64,000 nt of DNA from Cryoendolithus antarcticus (GCA_002077065.1 NAJO01000021.1:744001-808000), one strand, 5' to 3'; counted from the stretch's first letter, positions 10,437-22,063 are shown. Notes: generated from the sequence alone by a model not told the origin. Numbers and translations are program-made.

Positions 10437-11219
10437 ATGGAGACGCTCAACAAGCTCGCTGGCGTATCCGATATCACTTCCTCCACCACCTCCCGCCCAA
10501 AGGACTTCCCTGAGCCGCCTCCCATCCCCGAAGACGAAGCGCACAACCGCCCATCCCGCGCCTCCCTCCCCCTAAACCGCCAGCCCTCTCACAAGTCCTT
10601 CCGCTCCCGCCGATCAACCTCGAACATCGTTCCTTCCGCACGTCCAAGTGAGGACGAAGCGCGTCAGAGTCACGAGACAGGCAGCGGTGTTAGCGGAGGC
10701 GAAGGTAGCGAAGACTTCGAGTGGGGACCGCAACATCCTTGCTACCCACACTTCAACCCTCACTGCGCACCTGACAGCGACGAGTCGAGAAGGACGCGAG
10801 TCATTCGGGTAAAGCGCGATTGGCTTGCTAGTGGCGATTTGTACCCGCAGTACGCGAACCTCTACCCGGAGATATTGGACCCATGGGTGAGCGATACCGA
10901 CTTCCGACTGATTATTGTGGCTTTGAACAAGCGACTGGAAGCTGTCTTCAGTCCATTTACCACTAGTGCCTGGGTTGACGCTGCGCTGGGGGTTGTCACG
11001 GGGTTTCTGTGGGATGACGCGGGGTTCACTGGGGTGAAGAGAGGGGTAAAGGGCATCGAGGCTTTTGTCGAGGAGTGGAACGAAGGGAAACGGAGAGAGG
11101 GTGGTGATGTGCGTCTGGTGCAGCTGAGGAAAACAGGGTTTGTTAGCTTGGACTTCGTGGTCCCAGATCCAGGTATTGATGTCGCTGGAGAAGGTGTCGA
11201 AGATGAACCTGAGCATTGA
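10437..11219 (+). CDS. ERF4: Ras palmitoyltransferase accessory subunit ERF4
   Basis: Partner of the DHHC enzyme ERF2 in the complex that palmitoylates Ras at the ER; the family includes human GOLGA7. Single exon, 260 residues. Residues 1-115 are a low-complexity Ser/Pro/Arg-rich region. The ERF4/GOLGA7 domain runs from about residue 120 to 210: VIRVKRDW, then a Tyr/Leu segment ending YPEILDPWVS, the F..II..LN.RLE helix, a hydrophobic hairpin (TTSAWVDAALGVVTGFLW) that associates with membrane, and the helical IEAFVEEWN segment. This order is characteristic of the family. The acidic C-terminal tail is not conserved. Confidence 0.82.
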   Translation: METLNKLAGVSDITSSTTSRPKDFPEPPPIPEDEAHNRPSRASLPLNRQPSHKSFRSRRSTSNIVPSARPSEDEARQSHETGSGVSGGEGSEDFEWGPQHPCYPHFNPHCAPDSDESRRTRVIRVKRDWLASGDLYPQYANLYPEILDPWVSDTDFRLIIVALNKRLEAVFSPFTTSAWVDAALGVVTGFLWDDAGFTGVKRGVKGIEAFVEEWNEGKRREGGDVRLVQLRKTGFVSLDFVVPDPGIDVAGEGVEDEPEH

Positions 11220-13053
11220 GCACGCACGATGCTCGTCATCTTGCATAGACTCGAAGAGTGGTGTGTCAGCAGCACGTGGTCCCGCTGTATGGAGCAGGTC
11301 AGTTGAGATTCCGAATGGACATCTGCTGAGGCCATGGCTTTCGACGACACATAACTTTCCGGATTCGACAAGAAGCTTAGGCGTACACAAAATGCCTTAA
11401 GCGGACAAGGACTTTGTGCAAAGATCACTAGCGCACATAGCGGAAGGCTGAGCTCGGATGTAATCATCGCTGACCACGACTTTCCAGGCTGGACGGTGGT
11501 GTCAGCAGTCTGCAATGTCTGGTGGTTGCAAAAGCCGCTTCTAACGATTGATCATATATGAGCTTGGCTGTGGCAGCCAACAATGCTGTTGGCAGAAGAG
11601 ATCTCACTGTCAAGCACCTCATCTTGGTGCCACAGATATTGGCACGAACACCAGCAACGGATACTTCAGCTGATCTCCGTGGCTTACCAAGATCTCAGTC
11701 CGAAGCAAGTCAGCACTGGGTCACGCTTGTCTGGCACGTCTTTCATGCGGGATTACCGCGAGACGCTTCGAGCACACGGCACCCGCTGCGGTTTTATAGG
11801 ATCGACAGCGCGTCTCGCTAGTGACAAGTACCTCAAGCTGAGACGACGAATCACACTAGATACATCAACGTCACGAATTCACATGCCGTTGACAAAGCTT
11901 GGACAAGATCCGCAGCTACACGACTGAGCTAGCCTCACGCTTCTCGGACTTTAAAGATCTTATTGCTTGCAGCATGTTGCCACTGTGACTCGGAGGCAGT
12001 GGGCTTGCGCAGTGCTGCGTCTTTCGAGCGTGGAGCAATGCCTCGTCGCTGAGAGTGGCGATCGATGCGTCTGGCGAACAGCAGGCGTATGATTTTTCTG
12101 CTGGGAAATCACATTATTTCCTGCCGCGAAGTGCGTACCAAGTATGCCGACGTTGCTCCATTGCTAGGTGCGGTCACACTTCTGGCTGTGTGCAGTCAAG
12201 CCAGCCTCAGCCTCGGACTATGTTGGCGTCCATCAGCCTGCATGGTACTCACAGCCGACCGGTCCGAACCACTCTACAATCCGACCATCCCGACGTCGAG
12301 GCAGCAACTTCTTGCGCGCGTTCCGCACCGTAGAAGAGCAAATGCCGGTCACAAGAGAAGCTTTGTAGTGTTAACTGTCGCAGAGGTGATGTGCACAGAC
12401 AGGGCTTTCTTGTCAGCTGCGTCTGTACGCGTATGACATTGCGCCTTTGCTTATTCCCGGCATTTGGGTCCTCCTCGACCCCGTCATGATCGACACGCCA
12501 TCGACGCTAAGCTCCGTGGAGGCGCTTTCCCCAGAAACCTTGGCAACTCTGAATTTAGACTTACCTAGGCAAAATCAGCAACAAAAGCTGGATTGTGAGT
12601 GGACGACGTGTCTCAGGTGACGCGGGGAAGACGACAGACCCACAACGGGCATGCCTGGGAGCAGTGCCCTAGCATCCCCATCGACGTTTTGATCGAAGAC
12701 GTAAGACGTGCTTCGCGCAATGGATGGCGAGTACTTTTGTACAGCTCACGGGAATAATGCAGTTCGACGTTAGAGCGATTCCACGACGGAACTTTCGCAT
12801 TGCTTAGCCAACGGAGATGCTGGACACTTGACTCTTTCGTGGGCACAAAGTTTGCAAACCGGCGATCATGTCTGGATTCGTCACGTAATGTGTGCAACGT
12901 CCTCCAGCTGGGTACAAGCGCGAAGCGACGTCGTAAAGACTCCGGCAGTGGACTTGGGAGTATATAGGTCTGCAAAAGGCTGATTCTATTCCGACCGCCC
13001 TGTAGGTCTGCAAGATCGCACAGCCTCACCTCCAACTCTCCATCATCATAAAC
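11220..13053. other. 1.8 kb gene-poor region
   Basis: Open frames of up to 114 codons occur (for example around 11583-11927) but lack hydrophobic cores, motifs or biased codon pattern. I could not support a gene. The last few hundred bases should contain the peroxygenase promoter. Confidence 0.45.
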
Positions 13054-14673
13054 ATGGTCATGTTACACACCCTCGCCTTCATGGCCGGCACTGCCATCGC
13101 CATGCCGCACCTCATGAACGACCCTGTTGCCCTGCGAAACGCACGGGATCTCATTGCCCGTCGAGCGGACCACATCTCGCGCGCCACCCAAGATCCCCTC
13201 GGCGTCAGCAAAGCCGAAACAAACTGTGGTCCTGTTTCTTGTCCGACGTTCAGCGAGGCGGACCAGCACATCACCCTGACTGGACAATATGCCTACGCAT
13301 CACCCGGCGCAGGAGATATAAGAGGGTAAGTCTATCGTGCTGGTCACGAAGCCATCGACTAACGCAGTCTCGTAGACCATGCCCAGGCCTGAACGCCGCT
13401 GCCAATCATGGGTATCTACCTCGCAACGGCATCGCATCCATTGAACAAACAGTCGCGGGCCTCGGCACGCTGTATAACCTTGCGCCTGATGCTACCGCTT
13501 TCCTGGCTGCGTACGCTATTGCTACCGATGGCAACCTTGCCGAAGGCATGTGGTCCATCGGTGGTCCACTGCCGGCGGACCCCATCAGCGCCGGCCTCCT
13601 CGGCACAGGTCAAGGGATAAGTTACTCACATAACAGCTATGAGGGTGACGCTTCGATCGGTATGGCACTCGTCAAGCCAGAACCCCCAGCTAGAGGTATG
13701 CTGACGAGCACCAGGCCGTAATGACGCCTACACCAACCACGGCGACGCCCACTCCCTCAACATCACCAAGTTCGAAGCCGTCTACGCGCTTGGCGGACCA
13801 GAAGACCGCTACACGCTCGACAAGTTCCGCTCCCGCTTCGAAGCCGTGCAAGACGAGAGTATCGCCAACAACCCATACTACTTCACCGGCCTCTTCTCCA
13901 CAGTCGTCGTCGTACCTGCAGCGTACAACTTCGTCATCAACCTCGTGAGTCCCCTCCACGTCGTTACCTCGCTCGAGCTCATGAGCCCTAACACTCCCTG
14001 CCCGACAGATGTCCAACCACTCTGCCGCCGTCCCCTCCGGCTACCTCGACGGCTACAACTTCAAGACCTTCTTCGGCGTCAGCGGCAACCCCGGCTCGTT
14101 TGTGTGGAACCGCGGCCAGGAGCGTGTGCCAGAAGACTGGGTCCGTGTTCTCTACATTCCTTGCTTCCAACCCTACATCGCGCTGACACACACCAAAGTA
14201 TCGCCGTCCATCCTACAATCCGTACAATGTTCCTGCCGTCGTCGAGGATCTTGCGATCGGCTACGCCGCGTACCCGAACACACTGAAGATAGGCGGCAAT
14301 ACAGGAAAACCGAACTCGTTCACGGGTGTTAATGTCGCGGATTTGAGTGGAGGTGTTTACGTACGTTCCACTTCTCCAGTATCCCCTTACCAGTGTACGT
14401 CGCTAACACGCTCCATAGCACGCCGAGACCCTGTTCCAGGGGAACAACTTTGCATGCTTCGCGTTCCAGCTCATGCAGCAGGGAATCCCGGACTTCCTTA
14501 ATAACGCAATTCTGGACTTGGGCACTGTTACCAGCTTCATCAACAAGTACGTCGGTTCATATATGGGAGGCCTCGGCTGCCCACAATTGGGTCAGTATGA
14601 CTTGGGCTTGTTTGATCAGTTCCCGGGGTACAAGTATAGCCCTACTGGGCCGGCTACGAACTACAGGGAGTAG
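13054..14673 (+). CDS. secreted heme-thiolate peroxygenase (chloroperoxidase family)
   Basis: Secreted enzyme that uses hydrogen peroxide through a Cys-ligated heme to oxygenate or halogenate organic substrates. Six exons: 13054-13325, 13376-13659, 13715-13944, 14009-14140, 14199-14360, 14419-14673, giving 444 residues. All introns are 50-64 bases, the first with GTAAGT and an ACTAAC branch site. A signal peptide (MLHTLAFMAGTAIA) is followed by a propeptide-like stretch. The proximal heme ligand is Cys93 in PCPGLN, followed by ANHGYLPRNG. The distal acid-base Glu180 lies in an EGDAS motif, the type seen in unspecific peroxygenases rather than the EHD of classic chloroperoxidase. DAYTNHGDAHSLN and the W-YRRP motif are conserved. 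The length fits the long peroxygenase group. The substrate is unknown. Confidence 0.9.
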
Positions 14674-14908
14674 AGGCGATGACGCGATCAAAGCGCCATG
14701 ACGTTGAAATAGATACCCGGCAGGTCAGCGCAACGAGACCTAGAAGGAAGGTGACACGGTGCATGTAGCTCTGATGTCCCACATTACGAAAAGCAATCTC
14801 ATGAGATTTGTATGATATCGAAAAGCTCGCTTATTTGTTCTCATCATCAACAATATCGCATTATACATAAATCAGCTCGCAATCAAGCCGCTTCTCAGTC
14901 ACAGTACC

Positions 14909-17457
14909 CTAGCACCCACCCCCACCACCGCAGCCTCCGCCTCCTCCCCCTCCACAGCCTCCACCACCCCCTCCTCCTCCACATCCACCGCCTGAAGCCC
15001 CTCCCCCGCAGCCTCCCGCCGCTCCGCCAGCGCAGCTACCAGCCCCAGCCGCACTAGCACAGCCTCCAGCCGCAACGCCACCACCACACGTGCCTGCAGC
15101 GCAACCTCCAGCGGCTCCAGCGTTGTATGTCATGCACCCAGGCGCCACGGCGTAGTAGCCTGCCGTGTATGGCATGGCGCCGTAGTATGGCATGTACATG
15201 GGCATGTAGACAGGGTACCCGTAAGCGTCACTGTAGTAGTAGTCGTCTTTCTTTGGTGCGGGTTTGCCCTTCTTCTTGGCGCGGGTGCAGGCGGCTTGAT
15301 AGGCGGCTTCGAGTTTGGCCGCTTTCTCGTTAGCGATTTTGTCGTATTTGCCGGAGTCGTCTGTGGGCCGGACGGCGTTGTGGGCGGAGATGTGGACGCT
15401 TTTCTTTGGGTCTTGGGGCGAGGAGTGGAGCTGATCGGCGACTTGGGCGCTGGAGGTGTTGAAGAGGCGTGAGACGGACGAGGTGGCGCTCTCGCGTACT
15501 GATTCACAGTACCAACACTTCGACATACGTTAGGATAGGCCACTGACAGCGCACCAGGGAGAGGCGAGGGAGGTAGTTGACTTACTGTGCACTCCGAGTA
15601 CGGCTCCTTGTATAACTTCTGATAGTACTTCGACGTCCAAGCAAAAGCATCATTCAACTGTGTCTCCGGAACCTTGTCATCATGGTCGATGAACTGCCTA
15701 GTGACGTCGATAGTATAAGCAAAGTACGACGTCGGATTGAGCTGGTGCGTATGCCACGCGAGATCCACATCAAGCGTCGGCACTGCCATGTGAAGAGGGT
15801 CTTTCATGATATCCATAAAGCGCGAGTACTTCGTGATCAGCCTCGACATCGTCGACAGCAGGGCAGGCGAGTGTAGCCAATCGATATTATGCATCTTCTC
15901 GATGAAACTCCCCTGACGAATCACCGCACCGACAAGATTTAGCGCGAATGGCGAGTCGTTCTCCCAGTACCGCGACATCATCTTGCGGAAAAGGATTTTC
16001 TCGCCACGCGTGAGAACGCCGGACAATGTTGTACCTTTGGCGACTCTGACATAGCTTGCGTCGTCCATGATGCGCTGCTCGAGCATATCGCGGATGCCGG
16101 TGATGCTGCAATTCTTGCCTGCGCCGCGGAGACGGGGCTTGTCGAGGATATCTTGGCCGAGGCCGAGCTTGAGGAGGTTGTTGACTGTGTTGAAGGAGCT
16201 TTTGTGTACTCTGGCTGCGTAGCGCGCAGAGGGCTGGGAGGGAAATCAGGTCAGCTTGCGGTTGGGCAAAAGCATGGATTGCGATCTGGGTGGGACATAC
16301 TTGTATTGGGACGCCATCTGGACTCAGTAAAGTGCCAGGCATCGGTGTGTCGTCAGCGATCAAGCTCTTCACATCCCTGCAGAACTTGTTTGCTCGAAGA
16401 TTGTCGTGAGACATATCAACATTGCAGTGTGTGCAATCTTGCTTGAAATCAGGCTCACAGTAGCCGGTGCCTACAGTGAAGTCAGTAACATACCCTATGT
16501 AAAGCCTTACGGTTGCGTCTAACCTCTCTCCAACAGCCTGTCAAGGATGACCTCATACGACATCTCCCCAATGGCATTCGGGAACGCAGAAGCCCACTCG
16601 TTCTGATCACACGTCGTCCAAGGCACCTTTGTATCTTTGCGACAGGTCGGACAGCTGACAGTCTTCATCGATGGCCCGTCGGGGCAGTCCCAAGGTAGTC
16701 CCGTGAGCTCCTGAAACTCCATTTCGGCATCCTTGGCAGCATACGCAAAGCTCTTTGAGTCGATCCGCGGCACGACAGCAGCCCATGGGAATTTCGTGTT
16801 CCAAAGATGCATCTTACCACCTCTGATGCAATCTTCAAAGTAAGCGCGAGGGTTGAGCATATATGCGTGCCACACCATGAGGACGTCTACAGGCGGCATG
16901 TTCGACTCATTGAATACAAGGAGCTCTCGTTTGGAGAAGCCAGGCTTGTAGTATGCTCCGCTGTCGCCATCCTCTGCATAGGATGTCATTGTCGGAGCGA
17001 GACCGGCGGGTGCGATGGCAGTGATCCAGTTCTCGAAGCGATCGACGGCGCGTGCGACATAGATAGCCCATCGCTTCTCGGCTAGCTTGACGAGGAGTTC
17101 ATCGCGCTGGGCGTCTCCAGGTACGAGTGAATTGCTGACGCCGAAGGCGCCATCCGTCTTTCCGACAATCTGGCGGAGACGGTAGAAGCATTCCAGCAAT
17201 TTCAAATGCGCAATCGTCTCATCGACTGTGGGTAGCTTATCGGTTGAAGGTCCGCTCAAGCTTAGGTTTGAGAAGCCAGCGGTGATGTCTGGTGGCGGGA
17301 TTGCATCGTCGAGATCGTATTGCGGAGGCTGCTGGTTCTCGGCGTAGGTAGGCGGAGCTGGTGGCGGGCTAGGGCGACCTCTCGCTTCTGCCTCAGCAAG
17401 AGCTTCTTTCTCCTTGTCGCCATAGCGAGACAGGATTCTGCTTAGTCTGGAGGGCAT
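14909..17457 (-). CDS. glycine-rich domain-containing protein (DUF1399 / GRDP type)
   Basis: Four exons: 17457-16524, 16470-16301, 16233-15586, 15517-14909, giving 786 residues. The N-terminus is Pro-rich. Two copies of the family hallmark are present: DVLMVWHAYMLNPRAYFED in exon 1 and DVDLAWHTHQLNPTSYFAY in exon 3. Between them lie Cys pairs (CPTCRKD, CDQNEW, CEPDFKQDCTHC), which may bind zinc. The last about 60 residues are almost only Gly, Cys and Ala, preceded by a Tyr/Met-rich stretch. Exon joins preserve frame and conserved sequence (RG-TGYCEPD, VPIQ-PSARYAARV, SECT-CWYCES). Molecular function is unknown; plant GRDPs are linked to development and stress. The Gly/Cys tail is unusual and could be a cross-linking or metal-binding tail. 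Confidence 0.78.
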
Positions 17458-18661
17458 GATGTGAAGGTTGCTGATGAACAGCGGAGCAGGACGATAGCAC
17501 AGTTGATGTTCCGGCCTTCGCAGACTTGACACGCTTACTTTGTGACTATCAAGGACAGTGAAACACAAGATCGCTGATGAGTATAGTGAAGCAAAGGACG
17601 TCAAGCTTGCAGACTGAAGAGCCACAGCAGCATGAGTTCATGTATATCTCATACACCCCCCCCGTGCCTCCCCACAGCCACCCTACCGATCACCACCTCA
17701 CGCACTGTTGCGGCACAACCACAATCCCTCGCAAGGTCAGCTCCTGCGCAACAGAGCAGTGATGTGCAGCGCGGCACAGCCATCCGATCACAAGGTGCTT
17801 CTAGCGCACTTCTAGCGCCAATCAAGCCCCAGTCAATGGCTCCGCTTAGCGTGCTAAGCCTCACGTCTGAGCTCTCTGGGCCGACGATACGCCTCAGGCT
17901 GCATTGATGGAATTCTGTTGCCTACATAGAAGCGCCGAGTAGCTGGGTAGAGATGGGATCTGGTAGAGCTGCCAAGGAGGTGAGATTGCGGGCGCATCGT
18001 AAATGATAGTGGAATGACGCTCATGGGCTGATCGCATCGCAGTCCAGCACGAGTGCAAGGAGACAGAACACGGGAGCCTGGAATTGTATGCAGGACTTCA
18101 CGGACTGATATGGGTCACGCGTAGATACATGTGAATGTTAGAGTTCCTTGAGCGCTGTACCACTAGCCATAACACTTGCGTGTAGGTTGCGTTGGATATG
18201 GAAGGTCGCCTTTCATAGCCGTCACTACAGTGCCTCACAGGAGAGCCGAAGCATTATGCTGTCTAGAATTGCGCGCCGGCTCAAGTGGCAGATCTCTCGC
18301 AGTCCATGCATTGTCTCGCTTGGGAAGGGCTGAGAGTCTCGTCCTTCTGCCCATTATCCCAGAGGCAGCCTGGACACATGCGAGTACTCTGCGTGAGACT
18401 CTCCACCCTGTGTCGATCGTCATCGCCGGCAGCAATAGGAATCCACGTTGGAGATCGGGCGTCGGTCAAGTGACCTGGCCAGATCATAATTGGGCGAATC
18501 GAACGCTCTGCACGGAGCCAAGATCGCCGCCTAGTATATCTGACGTGCCATGTGGATCGACATGCCGTGGTTTCTCGTCAGGGCATGCAGCCGGCAAATG
18601 TGGTGTCAATAGCAGATGCCGTTGCCTGCTGACTATGAACTGCCTCGCTTCGTCTGGTCCC
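17458..18661. other. 1.2 kb intergenic region upstream of the glycine-rich-domain gene
   Basis: Contains the GRDP promoter and the ARC18 3' flank. The longest frame (18176-18667, plus strand) has no domain features and overlaps the ARC18 end on the other strand, so I do not call it. Confidence 0.4.
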
Positions 18662-19314
18662 TCATAGCTGCTTGCCCATGAACTTCCTTTTCTGGAAGCT
18701 TAGCCACCACTGCCAGTAGTCAGCACTCACGGCTCATCTCAACTCACGTCTCTCGATCTGCCGACGTGATCCAGCCCATCAAGTCTGCTCACCTTACTAG
18801 GCACCCCGCTCCCATCCGCAAATACCCTATCCAGCAGCCTCCGCGCCAGCTCCTGCCGCACCTGCATGAGGTACTGCCTCAACACCTCCGCCTCATTCCT
18901 ATCCGCAGGCGCCTCATAGGCCTGATTCAGCGGGAACCCCGCATCCCCTGGAATAGCAAAGTTGCTGTCCAGCGCCACATTCATGACCGCCTTCTCCGCT
19001 TCCCTCCGCACAATGCCGGGTTTGATCTTGCCCAGAATCTCGCTGACGTAGAGAATGCCATAGATGAGCACGCGGTCTGCGGGGCCCTTGATCTCGAAGT
19101 TGCGGAAGAAGGTGTTTGCGCGGAAGAGGGAGAGGATCTCGTCTAGGGGGTCGTAGGAAGGGGAGTCGGCTGTGAGGGTCTGTTCTTCGGCTGGAGGGAC
19201 TGCAGGTAGTTGTTGGGCGGGACCTCGCGTGCGGGTACGGAGAGGCAGGAGGGCAAAGTTGCCAATTGTTTGTTGGTTTGGCTCGTCCAGGAAGATGGAG
19301 TGGTAGGCAGGCAT
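18662..19314 (-). CDS. ARC18: Arp2/3 complex subunit 3 (p21-Arc)
   Basis: Structural subunit of the seven-protein Arp2/3 complex that nucleates branched actin at endocytic patches. Two exons, 19314-18793 and 18709-18662, giving 189 residues. It starts MPAYHSIFLDEP and continues GNFALLPLRTRTRGPA, both diagnostic of ARPC3. The middle contains the EILSLFRANTFFRNFEIKG segment and the LIYGILYVSEIL helix. The first exon ends GVPSK at a GTGAGC donor. The tiny 48-base last exon encodes WWLSFQKRKFMGKQL, the conserved C-terminus. Without this splice the protein would lack its actin-facing tail. It is divergent from RFC3 with about 310 bases between start codons. Confidence 0.93.
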
Positions 19315-19537
19315 GGCGGGCGGTGTCGATGTGGTGGAGAGCACCGAGCGACAGACTAGTCTGGGAGCACTTGTGAAAATCAGTGATAGCGTGTTGCACC
19401 GACAGTTGTGTATGAAGCAGCAAATAGTCGCAAATACATGTAGCTAGAGGCCTGCAATCAAGGACAACCTCGAAGGCTGACGCAGCACAATGGAGGGGAC
19501 GATGGACGGAGAAACGTATGGCCGAAGCTAAAGTGCA

Positions 19538-19543
19538 ACGCGT
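19538..19543 (+). promoter_or_regulatory. MCB (ACGCGT) box upstream of RFC3
   Basis: A perfect ACGCGT, 90 bases upstream of the RFC3 ATG. In yeasts, MBF binds this sequence to switch on replication genes at G1/S. A second copy lies 8 bases further downstream. Function here is inferred. Confidence 0.5.
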
Positions 19544-19550
19544 GAGGTCG

Positions 19551-19556
19551 ACGCGT
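19551..19556 (+). promoter_or_regulatory. second MCB (ACGCGT) box upstream of RFC3
   Basis: A second perfect ACGCGT, 77 bases upstream of the RFC3 start. Paired MCB sites are typical of G1/S-induced DNA replication genes in model fungi. Confidence 0.5.
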
Positions 19557-19627
19557 ATTGTGTGGCTCCATCGTTCAGACCATCAGACCATTGAAGGTCA
19601 TATATCGCCATCCGCATTCTCGCAACC

Positions 19628-20815
19628 ATGTCCGACTCCGAAGATGGGATGGATGTTGACGTCCCCGCGCAATCGAACGATGTACACTTCTCGAGCGCAA
19701 GCAATGCCAAAGGCAAACGCTCAGCTGCGAACCTCCCAGTTGAGATCGAGGACAACCTACCATGGGTGGAAAAGTACCGCCCTGCCTCCCTCTCAGACGT
19801 CAGTGGCCACCAGGACATCCTCGCCACAATCAACAAGTTCGTAGACGCGAACCGGCTGCCGCATCTCCTGCTCTATGGCCCTCCAGGGACAGGCAAGACA
19901 TCCACCGTGCTAGCCCTGGCAAGGAAGATCTACGGCAACAAAAACATGCGACAAATGGTCCTTGAGCTGAACGCCAGTGACGACCGTGGCATAGACGTTG
20001 TTCGAGAACAGATCAAGACCTTCTCCTCGACGAAGCAGATCTTCGCCGGCAGCTTCGACAAGTCCGAGACCAGTAATATGGCAGGCTACAAGCTCATCAT
20101 TCTGGACGAAGCCGATGCCATGACCTCCACAGCTCAGATGGCATTGCGACGGATCATGGAGAAGTACACGGCCAACACTCGCTTCTGCATTATTGCGAAT
20201 TATACACATAAGCTCTCGCCTGCTCTGCTGTCACGATGTACCCGCTTCCGTTTCTCGCCACTCAAAGAAAAGGATATCCGGGTACTGGTAGACAAGGTCA
20301 TTCTGGAAGAGAACGTCAACATCGCACCAGATGCTGTGGACAGTCTCGTTACGCTTGCCAAGGGCGACATGCGGCGTGCGCTGAACGTATTGCAAGCTTG
20401 CCACGCTTCAACAACACCCTTGCACATTCCTGGCGCGCCACTGCAGGACGATGCTGACATCGATCGCGACTTGATCACGCAAGAAACGATCTTTGACTGC
20501 ATTGCTGCTCCGCATCCAGGTGATATCGAGACAATCGTACAGACTCTTCTCACAACTTCGAACATTGGCTCATGTCTCAGCACCATCAACGCACTCAAGA
20601 AAGCCAAGGGACTTGCACTCGCGGACATCTTGACAGCAATGGGAGAGCAGCTTGCAGATGTCGAAGTGCCCGCGCAGACGCGAGTGGCATGGCTGGAGGG
20701 CCTGGCAGAGATCGAGTACAGGCTCAGTGGAGGTGGCAGTGAAAGTATACAGACAGGAGGGCTGGTGGGTGTTGTCCGGGGCGGTGTAGGGATCATGCAG
20801 CGGACAGAAGCTTGA
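19628..20815 (+). CDS. RFC3: replication factor C small subunit 3
   Basis: AAA+ subunit of the RFC clamp loader that opens PCNA and loads it onto primed DNA (yeast RFC3, human RFC5). Single exon, 395 residues. After an acidic N-terminus of about 40 residues comes the RFC box LPWVEKYRP. Walker A GPPGTGKT is at residues 84-91, ELNASDDRG follows, and Walker B DEAD is at 160-163. The SRC motif (202-204) provides the trans-acting arginine finger. A C-terminal collar domain ends the protein. The DEAD Walker B with an intact Walker A separates it from RFC5-type degenerate subunits. The C-terminal Gly/Val-rich end is slightly longer than in yeast. Two MCB boxes upstream suggest G1/S control. Confidence 0.95.
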   Translation: MSDSEDGMDVDVPAQSNDVHFSSASNAKGKRSAANLPVEIEDNLPWVEKYRPASLSDVSGHQDILATINKFVDANRLPHLLLYGPPGTGKTSTVLALARKIYGNKNMRQMVLELNASDDRGIDVVREQIKTFSSTKQIFAGSFDKSETSNMAGYKLIILDEADAMTSTAQMALRRIMEKYTANTRFCIIANYTHKLSPALLSRCTRFRFSPLKEKDIRVLVDKVILEENVNIAPDAVDSLVTLAKGDMRRALNVLQACHASTTPLHIPGAPLQDDADIDRDLITQETIFDCIAAPHPGDIETIVQTLLTTSNIGSCLSTINALKKAKGLALADILTAMGEQLADVEVPAQTRVAWLEGLAEIEYRLSGGGSESIQTGGLVGVVRGGVGIMQRTEA

Positions 20816-21117
20816 GATGAGAGCGATGTGGTTGACGGACTAGTTGACGATTAGCGCTGGCGTTCAGGGTGCGGATAATATGTAAGTACTACGAAAAACT
20901 ACAAGCACTTCAATAAGCTGCTCCATCGCTTTTTCCGCTTCTCCCAGAGGTGCTCTGTGCGGCATTCTGCAGCTTCCCGCAAGACGAGATGGCATTCCCC
21001 GCTACAAACGACGACCAACGTGTCGCCTCACACCTAGCTTCTAGGCTCTGATCGCGCTCGTGATCTCTCCCACTTCCTGGAATCGACCAGATCACTGCCG
21101 CGCTACGCTCAAGATGT
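20816..21117. other. short intergenic region after RFC3
   Basis: About 300 bases holding the RFC3 3' flank and the start region of the next gene. Nothing else seen. Confidence 0.4.
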
Positions 21118-22063
21118 ATGCTTTGCGCCTCTCCTCTCGCAGCATCACCCACTAGCCGCACCTCCAGGGTATACTACCGCCTCCCAGTCAACTACGCTCT
21201 CTCCGACGAGAGCGATCTCTCAGCCCACATGGATGCTGCAGAGGACGCTATCTCCGCCGACGAGTCCTCAATGGAAGAGATCATCGTCGATATCGGCGGC
21301 TGCCCCGTCCACTTCGCCGTCCCCAAGAACCGCAATATCAGTCCTCCTCTTCCTGAAGACGCCGTCGAGCTGGAAGTTCAAGGTCGTGCCTTCATGACTA
21401 AGCTTAGAGAAGTCGAGTCGGTCTTGACGCCGGAGATCTGGACGCAGTACCGCGCTGCTGTGATTGCGAAGGACGAACGCGATGCTGCTGATTGGGCATT
21501 GTTGGCTGAGCTCAAGGCTGTGGAAGGTGCGATGACGCGTGAGGTATGGGATCGGATTTGGGCTAATAGGAGTAAATTGCTGATGGGCCGTGTGCTTGCT
21601 CTCAAGCGGCGGAAGACAGCTGAGGCGCAGCGGGAGTATCGCGATATGATCATGGATCCGAAAGGGACTGTGAGGGGGATGGTTGAAGCGATTAAGGTGC
21701 TGGCTGTGGCGAAACGGAAGCATGTGAGTAGGCCGCATCACCTCCTTGATGCTTTTCTCGCTGAACTCGACATCTATAGATAAGCTAATGATGCAGTAGT
21801 AACTAGACACACACGCGTGGTCCGAGGGTTGCGAGACTGCGTCACAGGGTGCGAAGCAGTGGCATCATGACGAGGATGTGCGGGAGATCTTGAAGGGACA
21901 TGATTACCTCAAGGAGAGCCTGCAGCGTGAAGGAGGCAGTCCGTGCGATGCAGAGGAGACTGGAGTTGTGCTGAAGAAGCTGGCGAGCGTGGACGCCCAG
22001 CGTAGGTTCCTTCAGTCCTGGGACGATGAATCCGACATCCAGGATGGGTTCCTGCGGGCGTAG
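21118..22063 (+). CDS. hypothetical protein, two exons
   Basis: I do not recognise a family. Best model: exons 21118-21727 and 21807-22063, 288 residues, joined by a GTAGGC donor and TAG acceptor so that ...KRKHVNTHAWSEG reads through. A stronger-looking GTGAGT donor at 21724 does not give a frame into the second exon. The protein is acidic near the N-terminus (SMEEIIVDIGG, then HFAVPKNRN). The middle is charged and helical (VLTPEIWTQYRAA, WDRIWANRSKLLMGRVLALKRRKT), and the C-terminal helical part contains HDYLKESLQREGG. It has no signal peptide or membrane span. The start could also be the ATG at 21229. Expression and the splice site need checking. Confidence 0.5.

Larger units (their letters stand above)
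19315..19627. other. divergent promoter region ARC18 / RFC3
   Basis: A 313-base spacer between two divergent start codons. It contains two ACGCGT boxes close to RFC3. Confidence 0.6.

Noticed and set aside
10614..11515. Two long minus-strand frames opposite ERF4
   Set aside because: They mirror the ERF4 coding region, show no family motifs, and ERF4 itself has clear conservation.
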